From NCBI GenBank assembly GCA_013180625.2, contig SNVD02006085.1:176057-240056 (forward strand): 64,000 nt of DNA, written 5' to 3'. The DNA comes from Boswellia sacra (Eukaryota > Streptophyta > Magnoliopsida > Sapindales > Burseraceae). The notes below the pieces were generated by a model. That model was not told the origin of the DNA and searched no databases. It saw only the letters and a program-made list of their open reading frames with translations. Shown piece after piece: positions 23,065 through 35,900 of this stretch (its first letter is position 1; each line of letters opens with the position of its first letter). Both the position numbers and the translations under genes were made by a program.

Positions 23065-26000
23065 CTATTTTGGTCAATGTAGAGTAAAAAAATTATTTTT
23101 CTCAACATTGTAATTTTTCCCTCCCCATCGTATCCTCCTTGCCTTTCACAGTTCCCTATAATTGTTGGCTACAGTTCGAAAATATCAGGTTTCCACCGAC
23201 TGCTGACATGAAGTTGTTCACTGTTTTGACCCTTATCTCTTACGCTATCGTTACTACGCCATTCGCTGTACATCCGTGAACCTGTTCACTCCTACAACGT
23301 GGCCTTCCACCAACCCACATTACCCATAGTACAACACAGACAGACAGTGGCATGCCTCGAGGACATAACCAGGTCCGACATGTAGCGCACGCCTGTCTGT
23401 TACGTAGTTCACATGTTCAATTTGGGCCTGCTTCCATGTATTTTGATATTGAAAACTTGGCCCCCTTTCTTCCTTTGTCGCTACAGTAGTCAACTCCAAC
23501 ATCTAACATAATGTCCCCGAGATGACACCCCCACCTTCGACCCCTTTTCCTCTTAATTTACAGGACATATATCCTCGTCCTGCATTATATGTACTCCGGG
23601 TGTGAGCGTCGTCTGCAACCATTTCCCCCCTCATATTGACGTTGTAGGTGTTAAGCATACTGACACCAACTTCAATTCATGACTTTTCCTCCTTTATAGT
23701 CGCCCCTCTAGATCGTCCATTGCGTGGGAGCCTGCTATGCACCCACTGTACATGTGCAATGCCGTTGCTCAAGTTGCATCATGGTGGTTTTGTCCCATCA
23801 CTTGACAAACCTAGAAAGCCTTTACCAATATTGGGGTATTTGGATATTTTAGTCAGGCCACGTTTGCCAAATTTCATCCGGCAATTTATATGTACCACCA
23901 CCCTCCGTTATTCCATCCTCTTAAACCAAAAACAGGGTTCGTAAATTAAACTGAAGATTGCGCGTGTTGGAAAAATTGACTGACACAACGTCTTAGTCAG
24001 TTCTTTCGACTTTGCAAAGGCTATACGTTCTACTGTATTCGTGTGCCATGTTATTAAAGTTTTACGATTTATCCTTAACTCAATTCCCCATGGCTCGAAT
24101 CCTTACGACAAAGGTGGCTTGTACTGCAACATAATGGCGATCGTCTCATCGGTCGAATTCACTTCAACGTAGTTGTGGATTATAGTTTACTTTCAATTAT
24201 ATGGACGGATGCGAGTAGCCTGCCTCATACACGCAACAACCTCACATATATGACAACCCCGTCATTCCACATTGCATTTTATTTGTTGCCCCTACTTAGC
24301 GTACTCAAATACCAGAAATTTTTCATAAATGGTAGTTCCGTTATAACGAGATTGCCTTCTTAACAGCTACAAATATGTACAGCGGAATTAAAATTTTTTC
24401 AGGGCTCATTATCCCCTTTTGCAAATGGATATGTACGTAAATATCGGTAGGTGCAATGTCGTAATTGATTTTCCAATCGTACGGCCATCCTCCACGAACA
24501 AGTTGGTAACCTCACCGAAATAGACATTAGTGCGTTCACCATATCATTTGATAGTTTTATCGCACTCCTAATGGTATGCTAATTTAAAATAAATTTGTCA
24601 ATTACACCATGGTCTTCATAATAATACAAACATAAATGTATTTATCTTTACGCCGTTATCTACATTGCCTTCCCTTAACCTACAAGACTTGGAGTCCAAA
24701 TCAAAGTAATAACAAAAAAATTTATAGGTGAACGCCATTACATATTTTTTTGTATTAGATCGTGAACATCTGATACATGAGCAGCGTTAAATAACTCCGA
24801 TTCCAATTTCCAGTACTCTAACCGATCGTGGGATGTAAATTTATATATTACTTTTTCGATGCTTTTTGTGCAGCCTGCATTCCACAAACAAAAATACATG
24901 AGCTCTTTTACCAAAACAGGGTTCGCTAAAATATAAGCCAACAATGGGATTGTCTTACCACTCAGCGGCCGAATAAGTCATAAGTAAACAAAAAAAATTC
25001 CTCTATTACCACCCACCTTATTTCCTCATACAGCTACGAATCCGCACATTCTCAACGGTTTGAGAATGAGAACGTAACCATTATTAGAGTAGTCCGGCTA
25101 AGTGTCATGTACTACGTTGAATAATATGCTCAATAGTTTGAGCATTTTATTCAATACATCACTTATGATAACCACTCCGCATGCTTCCCGCACCTGTACC
25201 AAACAGAAGGAGCGTTACGTTTTGAGTCCTACATTTGTCCTTCATTTAAACAGAGGCATCCGTGACTTAGCACATATAGGACGTCCAAATAATTTTACTC
25301 AAATAATGGTCTAACAGGCATCTTACCTGGAATGTGCCACGTAACATATACGACCCTTCAAGTAAGGTCGTATCTCCAGACAAACCATGTTTCGTGTCGA
25401 TGTTCATTAGGCAAGCCAGGGCCTCATTCATGCATTCACCCCTGCAATGCGCGGCATTGGCAGATATTTTCTTCATCCGAATATTGTAGGAATGTTTAAT
25501 ACGTGCCTACTTGCACGCGTTAAAAGTCTTCTTCTGCACGATGCGGTGGAGACGTGTTCTTAAATGGTTCGGACGCTATAAGAGGTTCCTATCCTAAATT
25601 ATAGCTTTTCCATTTGAACCCCCAGTGGGCCAATGTCAGAAGTTTGATTGTTTCACCTCCACATGCCCCATGGCTTGCATCACCCTTTACTCCCCCGCAT
25701 CTTTCCTCGAGATATCTGACTACCATTATGAGTGCAACAGGCTGTACCGTGTATGTATATCACTGTCTTGGACTTAGAGATTCGTGTCAGCCCCTGGTTT
25801 TAGCCGTCCACGGCACTGCCCCAACACCCCCACTGTTACAACTTAATGATAGCTATCTGACTTCAACACTGTATAACTAGTCCATGCCGTAACTTTTGGT
25901 TAGGTGACACCTCTGTCTATGTAGGAAAGACAGAAGTTCATCGTTCAGACTTTTCTACTGTTTGCCCATATAATAATCCCCAATTTACTCTACCATTAAA

Positions 26001-26906
26001 TCTCTAATCGTGATGGACACTTTTGCGCCAGAAAACTAGTCTGTACTACACATTGAGATAATATTATATTATTTTTGATGTAAAATAGATTAAACTAAAT
26101 AATAATTTTTTGTTTTTTTGGGAGGGAGTCAAATGTACGATTGGACACCCCCCCAATATTAAATTTAATTTTAGTATAAATAATAATTGTATTATTATTT
26201 ATGTTGGCATTTGAACAAATATGTAATGTTATGATTTCATTCAGGTCCAAATTTAAACACGTTAGGCTAGTGTAAACAAAAGATAATATCGTTCAAAAAC
26301 CATTATCTACATTACATGTTCAGTCCCATATTACACCTAACAATAAACAAAATTTTTGTATCAAATTCCATATAATACCGTTCATAAGACAATAGTACAC
26401 GGTCCAATCCACTCCATTCGAAATTGTAATCTCCATCTCAGGCTCTCATGACACCAAACATCAGACAATATTATTTAGTTCACATTCATACGATATGAAA
26501 CATCTGACAATATTACATTGTCAATGTTCATGTCTTTCGAAAATCTAATATCCAACTCAGTCCAGTATGACCTAGGGCATTCCATTCCGTTATCCCAAAT
26601 GGGGCCTACATCCCATGCACCTTGTACGAATGTTAAAGTGGCGTAGTCGGCACGCGAGGTTGGACAGAATTTGACTACTAGTCCAGTCCCGCTTCGTCAA
26701 CGAACATAAAACTGGACTAAGTTTTTATCAATCCGATGTCAAATTTCCCTCATTCCTGACCAGGCCGGTTCTGAACTACTATTGCCCTTGCACTGCGACT
26801 TATGCATTCGAGTACGTAGCCTAACGCTCAGACTTAGGAATGGATTGACAAATCCGAATGTGGGGGTGGGTTCGACGTTACCCCACCCAGTCGTTGTAAA
26901 CATTTA
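23065..26906. other. MULE interior, mostly unassigned, possible minus-strand exon near 25.4 kb
   Basis: No recognised domain. Short open stretches exist on the minus strand at 24738-24944, 25327-25476 and ~25,590-25,730 that could be exons of a gene upstream of the viroplasmin gene or extra exons of it. None could be joined convincingly. Confidence 0.4.
25327..25476 (-). CDS. Putative first exon of an unrecognised MULE gene
   Basis: Fifty codons starting MKKISANAAHCRGECMNEAL and ending exactly at a consensus donor (TTCCAG/GTAAGA). The composition looks protein-like, but no family is recognised and the next exon is uncertain. The strong downstream acceptor near 24,865 gives only eight further codons. 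Confidence 0.25.
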
Positions 26907-27992
26907 GGGCACGTTCGGGACTCTGGACTAGACTGGACTGCACTGAGATTAGGATTCGGATTGGGATTGGAGTTGATTAGACTGTATTACATATAGTGCT
27001 ATCTTATGTTTGATGTAGTATGGGACTGGACTATATTAGTATAGTATAAACTTATAATACATTTACTTTTAAATATAAACGAATTTATTTTTCCCAAGTT
27101 TAATTTATTATTACATCATTTTTATAGCAAGTTGAAATATTTAAATACATTTCAACTTTATTTTTACTTAAAATTTATTAAATATCACCATTTTATTAAA
27201 TAATACAATTTTTAATATTATTTAATATGCATTTAGTAATATGATTTTTTGTTTATTATTTGGCTATATTTCAACTATAATATTATCAACTGTAATAAAA
27301 ATTAATTTATATTACATTTTGAATATTATTTTATGAATTATTATATAATTACAAATTGTATTATATAATAAAATAAAATATTTAGACTGAAAATAATGTA
27401 TGACGTCATTACTAAATATTTATATATAGTTACGAAATACATAAAAAAAAATTTAGTCTATATTACTATTTTATGAAAAAGTAGTTATTTCAAATATGAT
27501 TTAATGTGAATTTAATAATATTTTAATTTATGTATTATTATTTCATACTTTTATTATAATATTGTCAACTATAATAAAAATTTGTAATTATATGGAAAAT
27601 AAAATATTAATAATAAAAACTCTATTTATTACATAACAATTAAATATAGCGTAAAATTATATTTTTTAAAAAATTGTTAAATCTTACTCTTTTATTCACA
27701 ATTAAGTATTTTTAATATTATTTAATATACGTTTAATACTATTTGTTTTTATTTATTATTGTATTATATTTTATTTTTAATATTATAAATTGTAATAAAA
27801 AAAATTTGTCTAAAACCTTGGGACTATTGAGTCCCATGGTTCCACATGGGACGACTTGTCCCATTAATTTGGCACTATTGGGACTAAAATAGTCCCATCC
27901 CAATCTCTTCTCAAAATGCCAAAAAAAGAGAATGGACTATTCATCCCATAATATAGTGCAATCCTGCATTTGTCCCCCTTCCCAAACGGGCC
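26907..27992. mobile_element. Nested ~1.1-kb AT-rich non-autonomous DNA element
   Basis: The left end GGGCACGTTCGGGA is mirrored by TCCCAAACGGGCC at the right end, the CCGTTTGGGA-type terminus common to several plant DNA-transposon families. Between them is ~700 bp of almost pure A/T flanked by short GGGACTA/TAGTCCC motifs. There is no coding capacity. No exact target-site duplication was found, so the borders are approximate to a few bases and the superfamily is open. Confidence 0.5.
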
Positions 27993-29492
27993 ATAAGGAT
28001 TTTTCTATGGACTTTCTAGGTTTGCGTAGTATGGGGTTTTTACAATGTGCTTACCGTAGCCGGACCACCCACGGGCAAGATCCCTGATGTTCCCGCAATT
28101 GTATCCTCTTTTTAACCAATTCGTTAAATTACTCCATAAAAATCTTATAAATCAGTTTCTTATTATGCTTTAAAGATGTGTCGCGTATATGTATGTGGTT
28201 TGATGGTTACTACTTACAATTTGTGATCGAAGACATGAGGTGTACATATAAATATATTTTGTGTACCTATTTTGAGGTATGCGGATGCAGGTGCGGGGTT
28301 TAGTGGCAATGCCACCCTCGTGCCCCAGCCGGATAATTTATGTTTATAAATCTTCGCACCCGCACCGACGATTCCTTCCCGCTAAACTGAAACAATTATT
28401 TTTCGCCCTATTGTTCATGGAAAAGGTGGGGACAAAGGCATGGAAAGATGATATCGACAGACTTAACGCTCCACTCCTTCCGCAATTTCACATGCGCGAC
28501 CGATTTTTTTCCTAATACCCTGTTAGGAATACATTACAGAAATTGATCGTCATTACAAATGGTCAATACTTAGTTAACGTGGCTCCCACCCAGAGGGCCA
28601 TCCAATTTTCAAACTACAGTGAATGGGAATCAGCCACAGACCTATATTGACCGACATGTCCTATCCCCCTCGCCTGCCGATTGCCTACGTGTTTGTACGT
28701 CTGCCCACGTAATCTGTGAATGTGACCAACCAAGATTCGACGACTGTAAATGATACTCATTTGGCCTACACACACAGAGTAACTGTGGGTGCGAAGCCTT
28801 CATTTTGACATGGTTTTCAGATACCGTCGGCGTGAAACTGAAACACATGGTGACCACGCCACGGTTGAAGCCAAATGTTTCAATATCATATCTCTGGAGC
28901 ATTATTCCGACAACTTCGTGGGATTATTGAACTACCCCAACACTTCATATTTACGTAACCACCCATCTCCTGTAAGATACCCGCTATGACGCCGAAGTAT
29001 ATTATTTTCCATCTTCAAATGCATTTAAATCTAATAGTCCGACGTCAGTCAAAGACCAAGTCTAACAGTTTTTGTCATGCTAATGGTATTGTTGTCAGAG
29101 CCGGCATTTTAGGAGTCAACCGGAAAGAACTTTTAAGTGGGAAGACTACTGTTGCTTTTTATTTGGAGTGGTACATGTCGCTGCAGTCATTAAAAATATC
29201 TGACGAGTATGGGAGAAAGATGTGGAAAATGTTACGGACGGACCACTGGATAGCATTATATGAGCATTTTTGTGTTTCTACTACGGGTCTGGCACCCCGC
29301 CTACGTTGCAGGGTTTATGAGCTTTGAATCCACTTTGTAACCCTTTATATTTCAACCAATCGAACAAATACTTCTTCGAACACATCACTGAGCTCCAAGC
29401 AGGGAAAAACATTTTGCTGATCATTCGACATATAACGAACACGGCTCCTAAGCTACGAACTCTTAAATAAATGTACATGCGGATCGTAAATG

Positions 29493-29535
<43 letters not shown>

Positions 29536-32500
29536 AATGGCGTGCAAATACATATATTCATGGAGGTTTGCGAGGACATGTCAATAAACGCATACATAGG
29601 CGATCACGTACATATAAACATTATGGTCTAGCAGTATGTATACATACCAGCTGACGAATAGACACACTAACACATGGGTGGCTTCGACAATGGTGTAATT
29701 GATTTTATTATCCCTATATAAGAATGTCATTGTAGCAGCGGACAACATTCGTAGTTTCCCCCAAGTTTTATGCATATTGTAATAACGACCTACAAGATAG
29801 TGGGTGACAGTCAGACAAACCACCGGTGTATGTGCAAAGAGATCCAAAGTTGGATCAACCACAACAGCATATTATGCATGTATTGCAGATACTGTTATGT
29901 AATGTATCTCAATGCAGGTATGAATGAATTACAGGTAAACAAAATCACGAACTTCGACACGAAACATGTATGGTGATTTACCCCAACAATACACTAGAAA
30001 ATGTCACATTTAGATAATAGATGTCCTGCACAGTCATTGTACGGCATCTGCGGTCCGATGACTCCGTCCCCCAAACGTACACACTCTTGCCAACTCCGTC
30101 CATTCCTGCTCAAATATATACCATTTGGCGGGGAAATTTCAAGCTGCAGTGAAGAAGCACTCCTCGGAATGATGAAGACCAAAGCAGGCAGAGAGAGACC
30201 GACTTGAGTGAGGTGTGTGAGGGTTAATACATTATACGACCCCAGGCCATTGTACATAGTGTCAAACTGTAGCCTTCACTGCTTAGTTACCATCCATACC
30301 AGGATCCCAGGTTATATGTGCATTGACATTGGGTTAACTGAAATGGGCCATGACAACGTGGCTTCACATGCCACAGTGGTCGAAGTCTGTCCCCGGAATA
30401 TGTCGGAGCCACAGCATCTTTTCCAACAATAAGCACTGTTGACATGTGAGTGATAAAGGGCAGAGGTATAATGTGAGTGACCAAAATTTGATACAAGGCT
30501 AAACTCTGGCGGGATGCAAGGGGCCCACATCGTCTACACAAACGCATTTAAATACATATATATTTATATACCTGTGTGCGTGTATGACTATGTATGTACG
30601 TACATGTATACGTTGAAAACGTTAAAGCACCTACAGTTTCCATCAAGAAGAAGAGGGATAGAGGATTGTACCTTCCTCTCCAATTTAAATAACCTTCTAC
30701 GAGGAATATAAATCACTCTGTTCACGAACAGCACCACCATGGCGCAGCAGAACTGACATGACGTGTATATATTGCCAAAAAGCTCGCCCAAATGGCGTTG
30801 CATTGTGCTTTCAACAGATGTTACTGAAACATCGCCATGAGATAGTTATACAACATAATCGCCATTGCTTGACGATGGGGCACAGTATAATGGCCGAGAA
30901 TGCAGTTGCGATTAGAGGGCATGCGTCGGTTCTTATGTTCACCTCCAAAAGACGTACTGCAGTAGATGTCGAAGTTCGATGGTGGGCTGGGAAATGCTAA
31001 TATCTCACATTAATCACACATCGAAATAGACAATTTAATTACGTTAAATTTGTTATAAGGACATTAGAGTTGAGATGAATATCAATCTTCGGAAAAATTT
31101 GCAAAGGTCATCAAGACTGTAGTTGAAAATCATGAGTTTATAAGTATTAGGTGAGGGGGCAACTACGAAAATAAATAATAATGCGCACATAGTAAATGTC
31201 GGTGTATTAACTTCGTTACACTATAGTTGGTAGGTTGGAAACCTTTGTCGTCACATTGAAAAGTATACCTAAACCGAATATGATTAACAAATCACCAAAT
31301 GCTTATGTCGATTTAAGTGGCAGGTAGATACCATGCAATGTATCGTAGCCTGCTGCACAGGAAAGTCGCAGCAGAAGCATTCCATTTCCTCGTAATTCAA
31401 CATTCGTGTGGACTGGGTGGAGGAATAAACACGATACAAATGTTGGAAAGTTGTAATCATTCGTTTCGCAATCAATTGAACTTTACCATACTTGCATATG
31501 ACCAGGTGCAATAATTGTTCCTCCACGGGGACGAAGGAAATGGTCCACCTAAGTCCCAACAGGCATTGCCACTTATGCAGTTGATGGGCGCAACAACCCA
31601 TATTCATATCGTATCTGATAAGCGCCCCATGCGTTATTAGTGTAGCTATGATAGCAACGACGTGGAGGGACATTTGGCTCGGTGTGCTCTCACTGAAAGT
31701 CATAATTTATGGTCAAAAGATTAATACTGGCGGGGTGGAGTCACCATAATGAAATGTGGCATTGTGACGATTCGTCTTACAACCACTCCAATGGTGTGTG
31801 GCTTGTGGAATTGTAAATGAATCGCAGCGTAAAAGAGAAATGAACATATGCAAATTAACCATTGGAGTGAAAGTAACCACATGTACAGGAATTACGCAGA
31901 TGCAACAATTTGATGAAGAATACGACAACGTCGACTTCAGTACATCTGTTATGGAGTAAGGGGATATGATGAATTTAAAATTAATTGGTCCAACACGATG
32001 GACAAATTCAATAAATTACTGAAGAAGTCAGGGAAATGCAAGAGTTGGGGAAAAACGGTTGACTTCATGGTGCTAATTAGCGACAGTTATGAGGGCGTAA
32101 GGGAAATCGATGACTTGCGCAGTAAACGGCCAAATTTTTAGGTCAAATACATTGAATATAAGTTGACCTTAATACGAACTGGAGGACCTACGGATGGGAA
32201 GGATTTATATTCCCTTATTTTATTTTCTAAATAATTGGAAATTCACACGGGGGAGGCCTGTTTTTAGGGACCCGTGTTTTTAATGTTATTAATGTAAAGA
32301 AAATTACGAAAAAGGACACAGAGGGGAGAAATATAGGTTAAATAATGTGCGAAACAGGAAAAGGGAAGTAAAACCAAATGGTGGCGGTTTGTCGAGGCGG
32401 GAACAAATGTTTGACATAACCAGGAAGATGTTCTGAGCAAAGCCAGATCGGGCGCACTCGGGGGAAAATACATTGAATAAACGCCAAAAAACAGCGAGAA

Positions 32501-32910
32501 AATCCGGATATTGTAGGGTGGCCTGTCCTCGAGGATGACATAGGAGAAAAATCACGGACTGCATCGGACGTAGGTTTGTTCTCATAACCCATACAATGTT
32601 GCATCCCACTCTCGTTATAATCATGATAATAAGATAATGGGTAATGGGTTTGGGGGTTTTGTGGAATAGATTATTAGGCTCGCAAACAAAAAGGGTGAAT
32701 GTATGAAAGTTTGGCGGTGGAAACAAAAATCAGTGGTCACTAGTAACGACATAATACGGAATACGACATTGCGGTGCATGAAACGGGGAGTCTTCCAAAT
32801 AAAAATTGAAGGGGTCAATAACAGGTAGACGAGTGCAATTAACTTCATACCTCCCCAATCATTCCCAACAACCTGTATTAACCACATTTTGCTAACGTAT
32901 TGTAGGTACG
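27993..32910. other. MULE interior, unassigned; a few protein-like short frames
   Basis: Several open stretches (plus strand 28986-29327, 30758-31000, ~31,900-32,140) look slightly more protein-like than background. An example is a 47-codon frame near 32,000 with KLLKKSGKCKSWGKTVDF. None carries a recognised motif or a convincing exon chain. The 3' part should contain the promoter of the Ulp1-type gene. Confidence 0.4.
29496..29530. repeat. (AT)17 microsatellite
   Basis: Uninterrupted AT run of about 35 bp inside the MULE; the Ile-Tyr frame over it is an artefact. Confidence 0.9.
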
Positions 32911-35900
32911 ATGGCCAAACGCAAGCGTAGGCAGGCCGAAAAGCTGAAGGATGGGCAAGTACGACCGTCTGATACGACATATGCGACCACACCAACGGAA
33001 GGTAACCAGATCAAGAAACAAGAGAAACGTGGATCGAGGTGGATGAATTTTCGGTACGTCTACAGTATGTTAAGTGTGTAAAGTTGCATTTCACTTTTCA
33101 TAGTTCTGGTATATGGACGAATCAGCGTCTGTAGTTGTAACTGGGTGACGAAAGGGTCAATATATGAGGATTGTATAGTTAGGAGGAATTAGGGTTTGGC
33201 TAGGGTACATTTGATGTACCGGTACTTCAATTTTTTAAATTTGTATAAAAGTCGTAAATGAACGTGTAAAAGTTGTAAATCAATGTGTAAAAATTGTAAA
33301 TACAACTTTTATATACTCATGTACAAATTTTCTTTAATGAATGTGTAAAAGTTGTAAATGGGTTTGTAAAGTTGTAAATGAATGTGTAAAAATCGTAAAT
33401 TAATATATAAAAATCGTAATACGAATTTTACATATTCATTTACGATTTTTACGCACTCATTGATAACTTTTACACATTTATTTACAACTTTTACATAATT
33501 TTAAAAATTGAAGTACTAGTACAACAGTTGTACCGTAGCCAAACCCGGAAAGGTTATCATGGTCCATGTTCATTTGATTTAAGGAGAGATCGAAGTCATG
33601 TGCATTCATAAGGATTCTGACAGTTGCTCACAAAACAGGGGGACTGCCGTATATTAAAGTGAAGTGGAATGCATATAAATCCCAGTAATCAATGATACAA
33701 TTTTATGTTTTTTTTTCAGGAAACAACAAATAGCATTAGCTCGGGGAAACAACTGCAAAGTGATAATAGACAGTGAGGTGAGGCATTAAAATCTACACAA
33801 ACACATCTGTCAACATCTTCTATGTCGATGTAGCTATAATTCGCAGAACCAGTGCTACATTAATAATTTGACTGCTTGTTGCAGGTCATTAAATGTATGA
33901 GGGAGAAGTGGTCGTCGTTATCAGCTGAGGAGAAGGCAACGTATGCCTTGTACGAAGAGAAACTCAGTGTAAATGAACAAGAAGTGAGAAATGAAGGCAA
34001 CAGTAGAAAAGAAGGTCTAAGTCATAGATTCCATACTAGGTGTAGCCCAAGAAGGTTTCATCGTTGTGTGAGTAAGTTTTCGGGGGCGCAGAAGACGGCA
34101 GTAGAGGGGATTGGCTTTGGCACGCTGTTACGAATACGACCAGGACCACTGCGAATTAGATTTTGTCAAATGTTGTTGGATGCCTTTGAGCCAGATACGG
34201 GTATTTTAGACGTAAATGGCTGCTGTATGCTCATAACTCCTACAACTTTTGGGGAAACCCTGGGAATTATAGACGGTGGCTCACCAGTGCCTCGTGCCGG
34301 AGACAACGCGGAAGTGGCAATGTTAAGAGAAAAATTTTGTAAAGCTGGTAGGGGGATTTCAGTCAGTGCACTTGAAGACATGCTACGGCCAATGGATAAT
34401 CCTGGGGAGGATTTCATCAGGGCCTTCACATTGTATGCATTGGCAACATTATTGTACCCATCATCCGGTTTACTGATTGATCCTGCGTTTTTGTTCGCCG
34501 TCAAAGATGTCAATAAAATAACTTCATACAATTGGGCAACGTTTGCTTTGCGAAGTTCGTTGAGGGCGCCAGACAGTACAAGGCGAGTAAATGTAGACAT
34601 ATGGCAGGGTGTCTACTTGTCATCGAGGTGCGTACATGTGTTAACTGCTTGTTGAACCTGCATTCACAAGATATGATATAACATTGTTGTACTAATTTGG
34701 TGTACATGTGCAGTTGGTAATGATACGTAGAATTGGACAAAATATGCGGAGGCCGAGGCCGACTTTCGATCCTCCCATATCATGGACAGGGAAAGACATC
34801 GCAAGGGAGATACGAAAAATAAAGGTGAACATTCGTAAAGGGTTGTTCGAGTTGTAAATTGAGTGATATGTAAACTTTTTCGGCAAGCTGAATACAATGT
34901 TAAATAATGACACATTATTATGCTGTTACGAATGCTTTTGAAAACTGCGACGCGAATCCATGCAATTTTCGGCATTACATGGTGTTATTGTACAGGTTAC
35001 AGGTGATAAGGGTGGACTACGGGGGACTGGAGACAATGATACGAAACGAAGATCAGAGGTTGAGTTGGTGGAACGTGTCAGAGTAATGGAGAACACCATC
35101 AAAGCATTGGAGGGCCGACAAATGAGGTGGGAAGCCATGATATCTGCGACCCACGAAATCGTCAAAGAGTTGCAAAGTCTGTTAAGTGAGAAGGCATGTA
35201 CCAAGGAAGAAGTGGATGTTGTAGCTCATACATATGGTAGGCACAAGAGTAGATGTTGCGAGGGTGAGATGGGGTGGACAGGTCAAAAGGCGACGGCAGA
35301 GGGATTAGGAGCACAGAAAGTGGGAGTTGAAGCCAAAGAAGAGGGCCATAGTCTCGGGGAGAAAAGCAAGCAAAACGGATTGAAGAGTGAAGGAATAGTA
35401 AATAGGAGAGAGTATAACGATGTACAGATGGCAAAGGAAAGGCATACAAACGACGAACAAGTCAAGCATTCTACAGTCGGGGTTGTGCCCATGAGCGACG
35501 TTGACATCAAACAAGAACTGGGAGGGCGATTACAGAAAAAAAGGACCAAAGCACTGGCCATCAATAGCATTAGACAGGTACGGCAGCTGAATCAGGATAA
35601 TCAAACAAGGGAAGCAGAAAAGTTGTTAGACATTGATATAAATGCTGCAGTTACTGCCTGCTCCAAGAATGTGGATGACGACCCCAACGACAGTAGATTG
35701 GTTACAGCTCTTGTGGGTGCAATGGGCAGAGGGATGCAACAGTTTCAATACGAACAAAGGAAACATATTGAAAGTAGGACGCCAGGTGATTTCAATGATG
35801 TCGATGCAGAGTGCGAAGAAAAAGTTCAGCATGACAGTGGGGAAGATAAGGCAGCCGATGTGGGCATCAATCCAATAACTGTGTTGGACGAGGGGAATGG

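Noticed and set aside
29281..29553. 90-aa minus-strand frame with an Ile-Tyr run
   Set aside because: Covers an AT microsatellite and has no domain.
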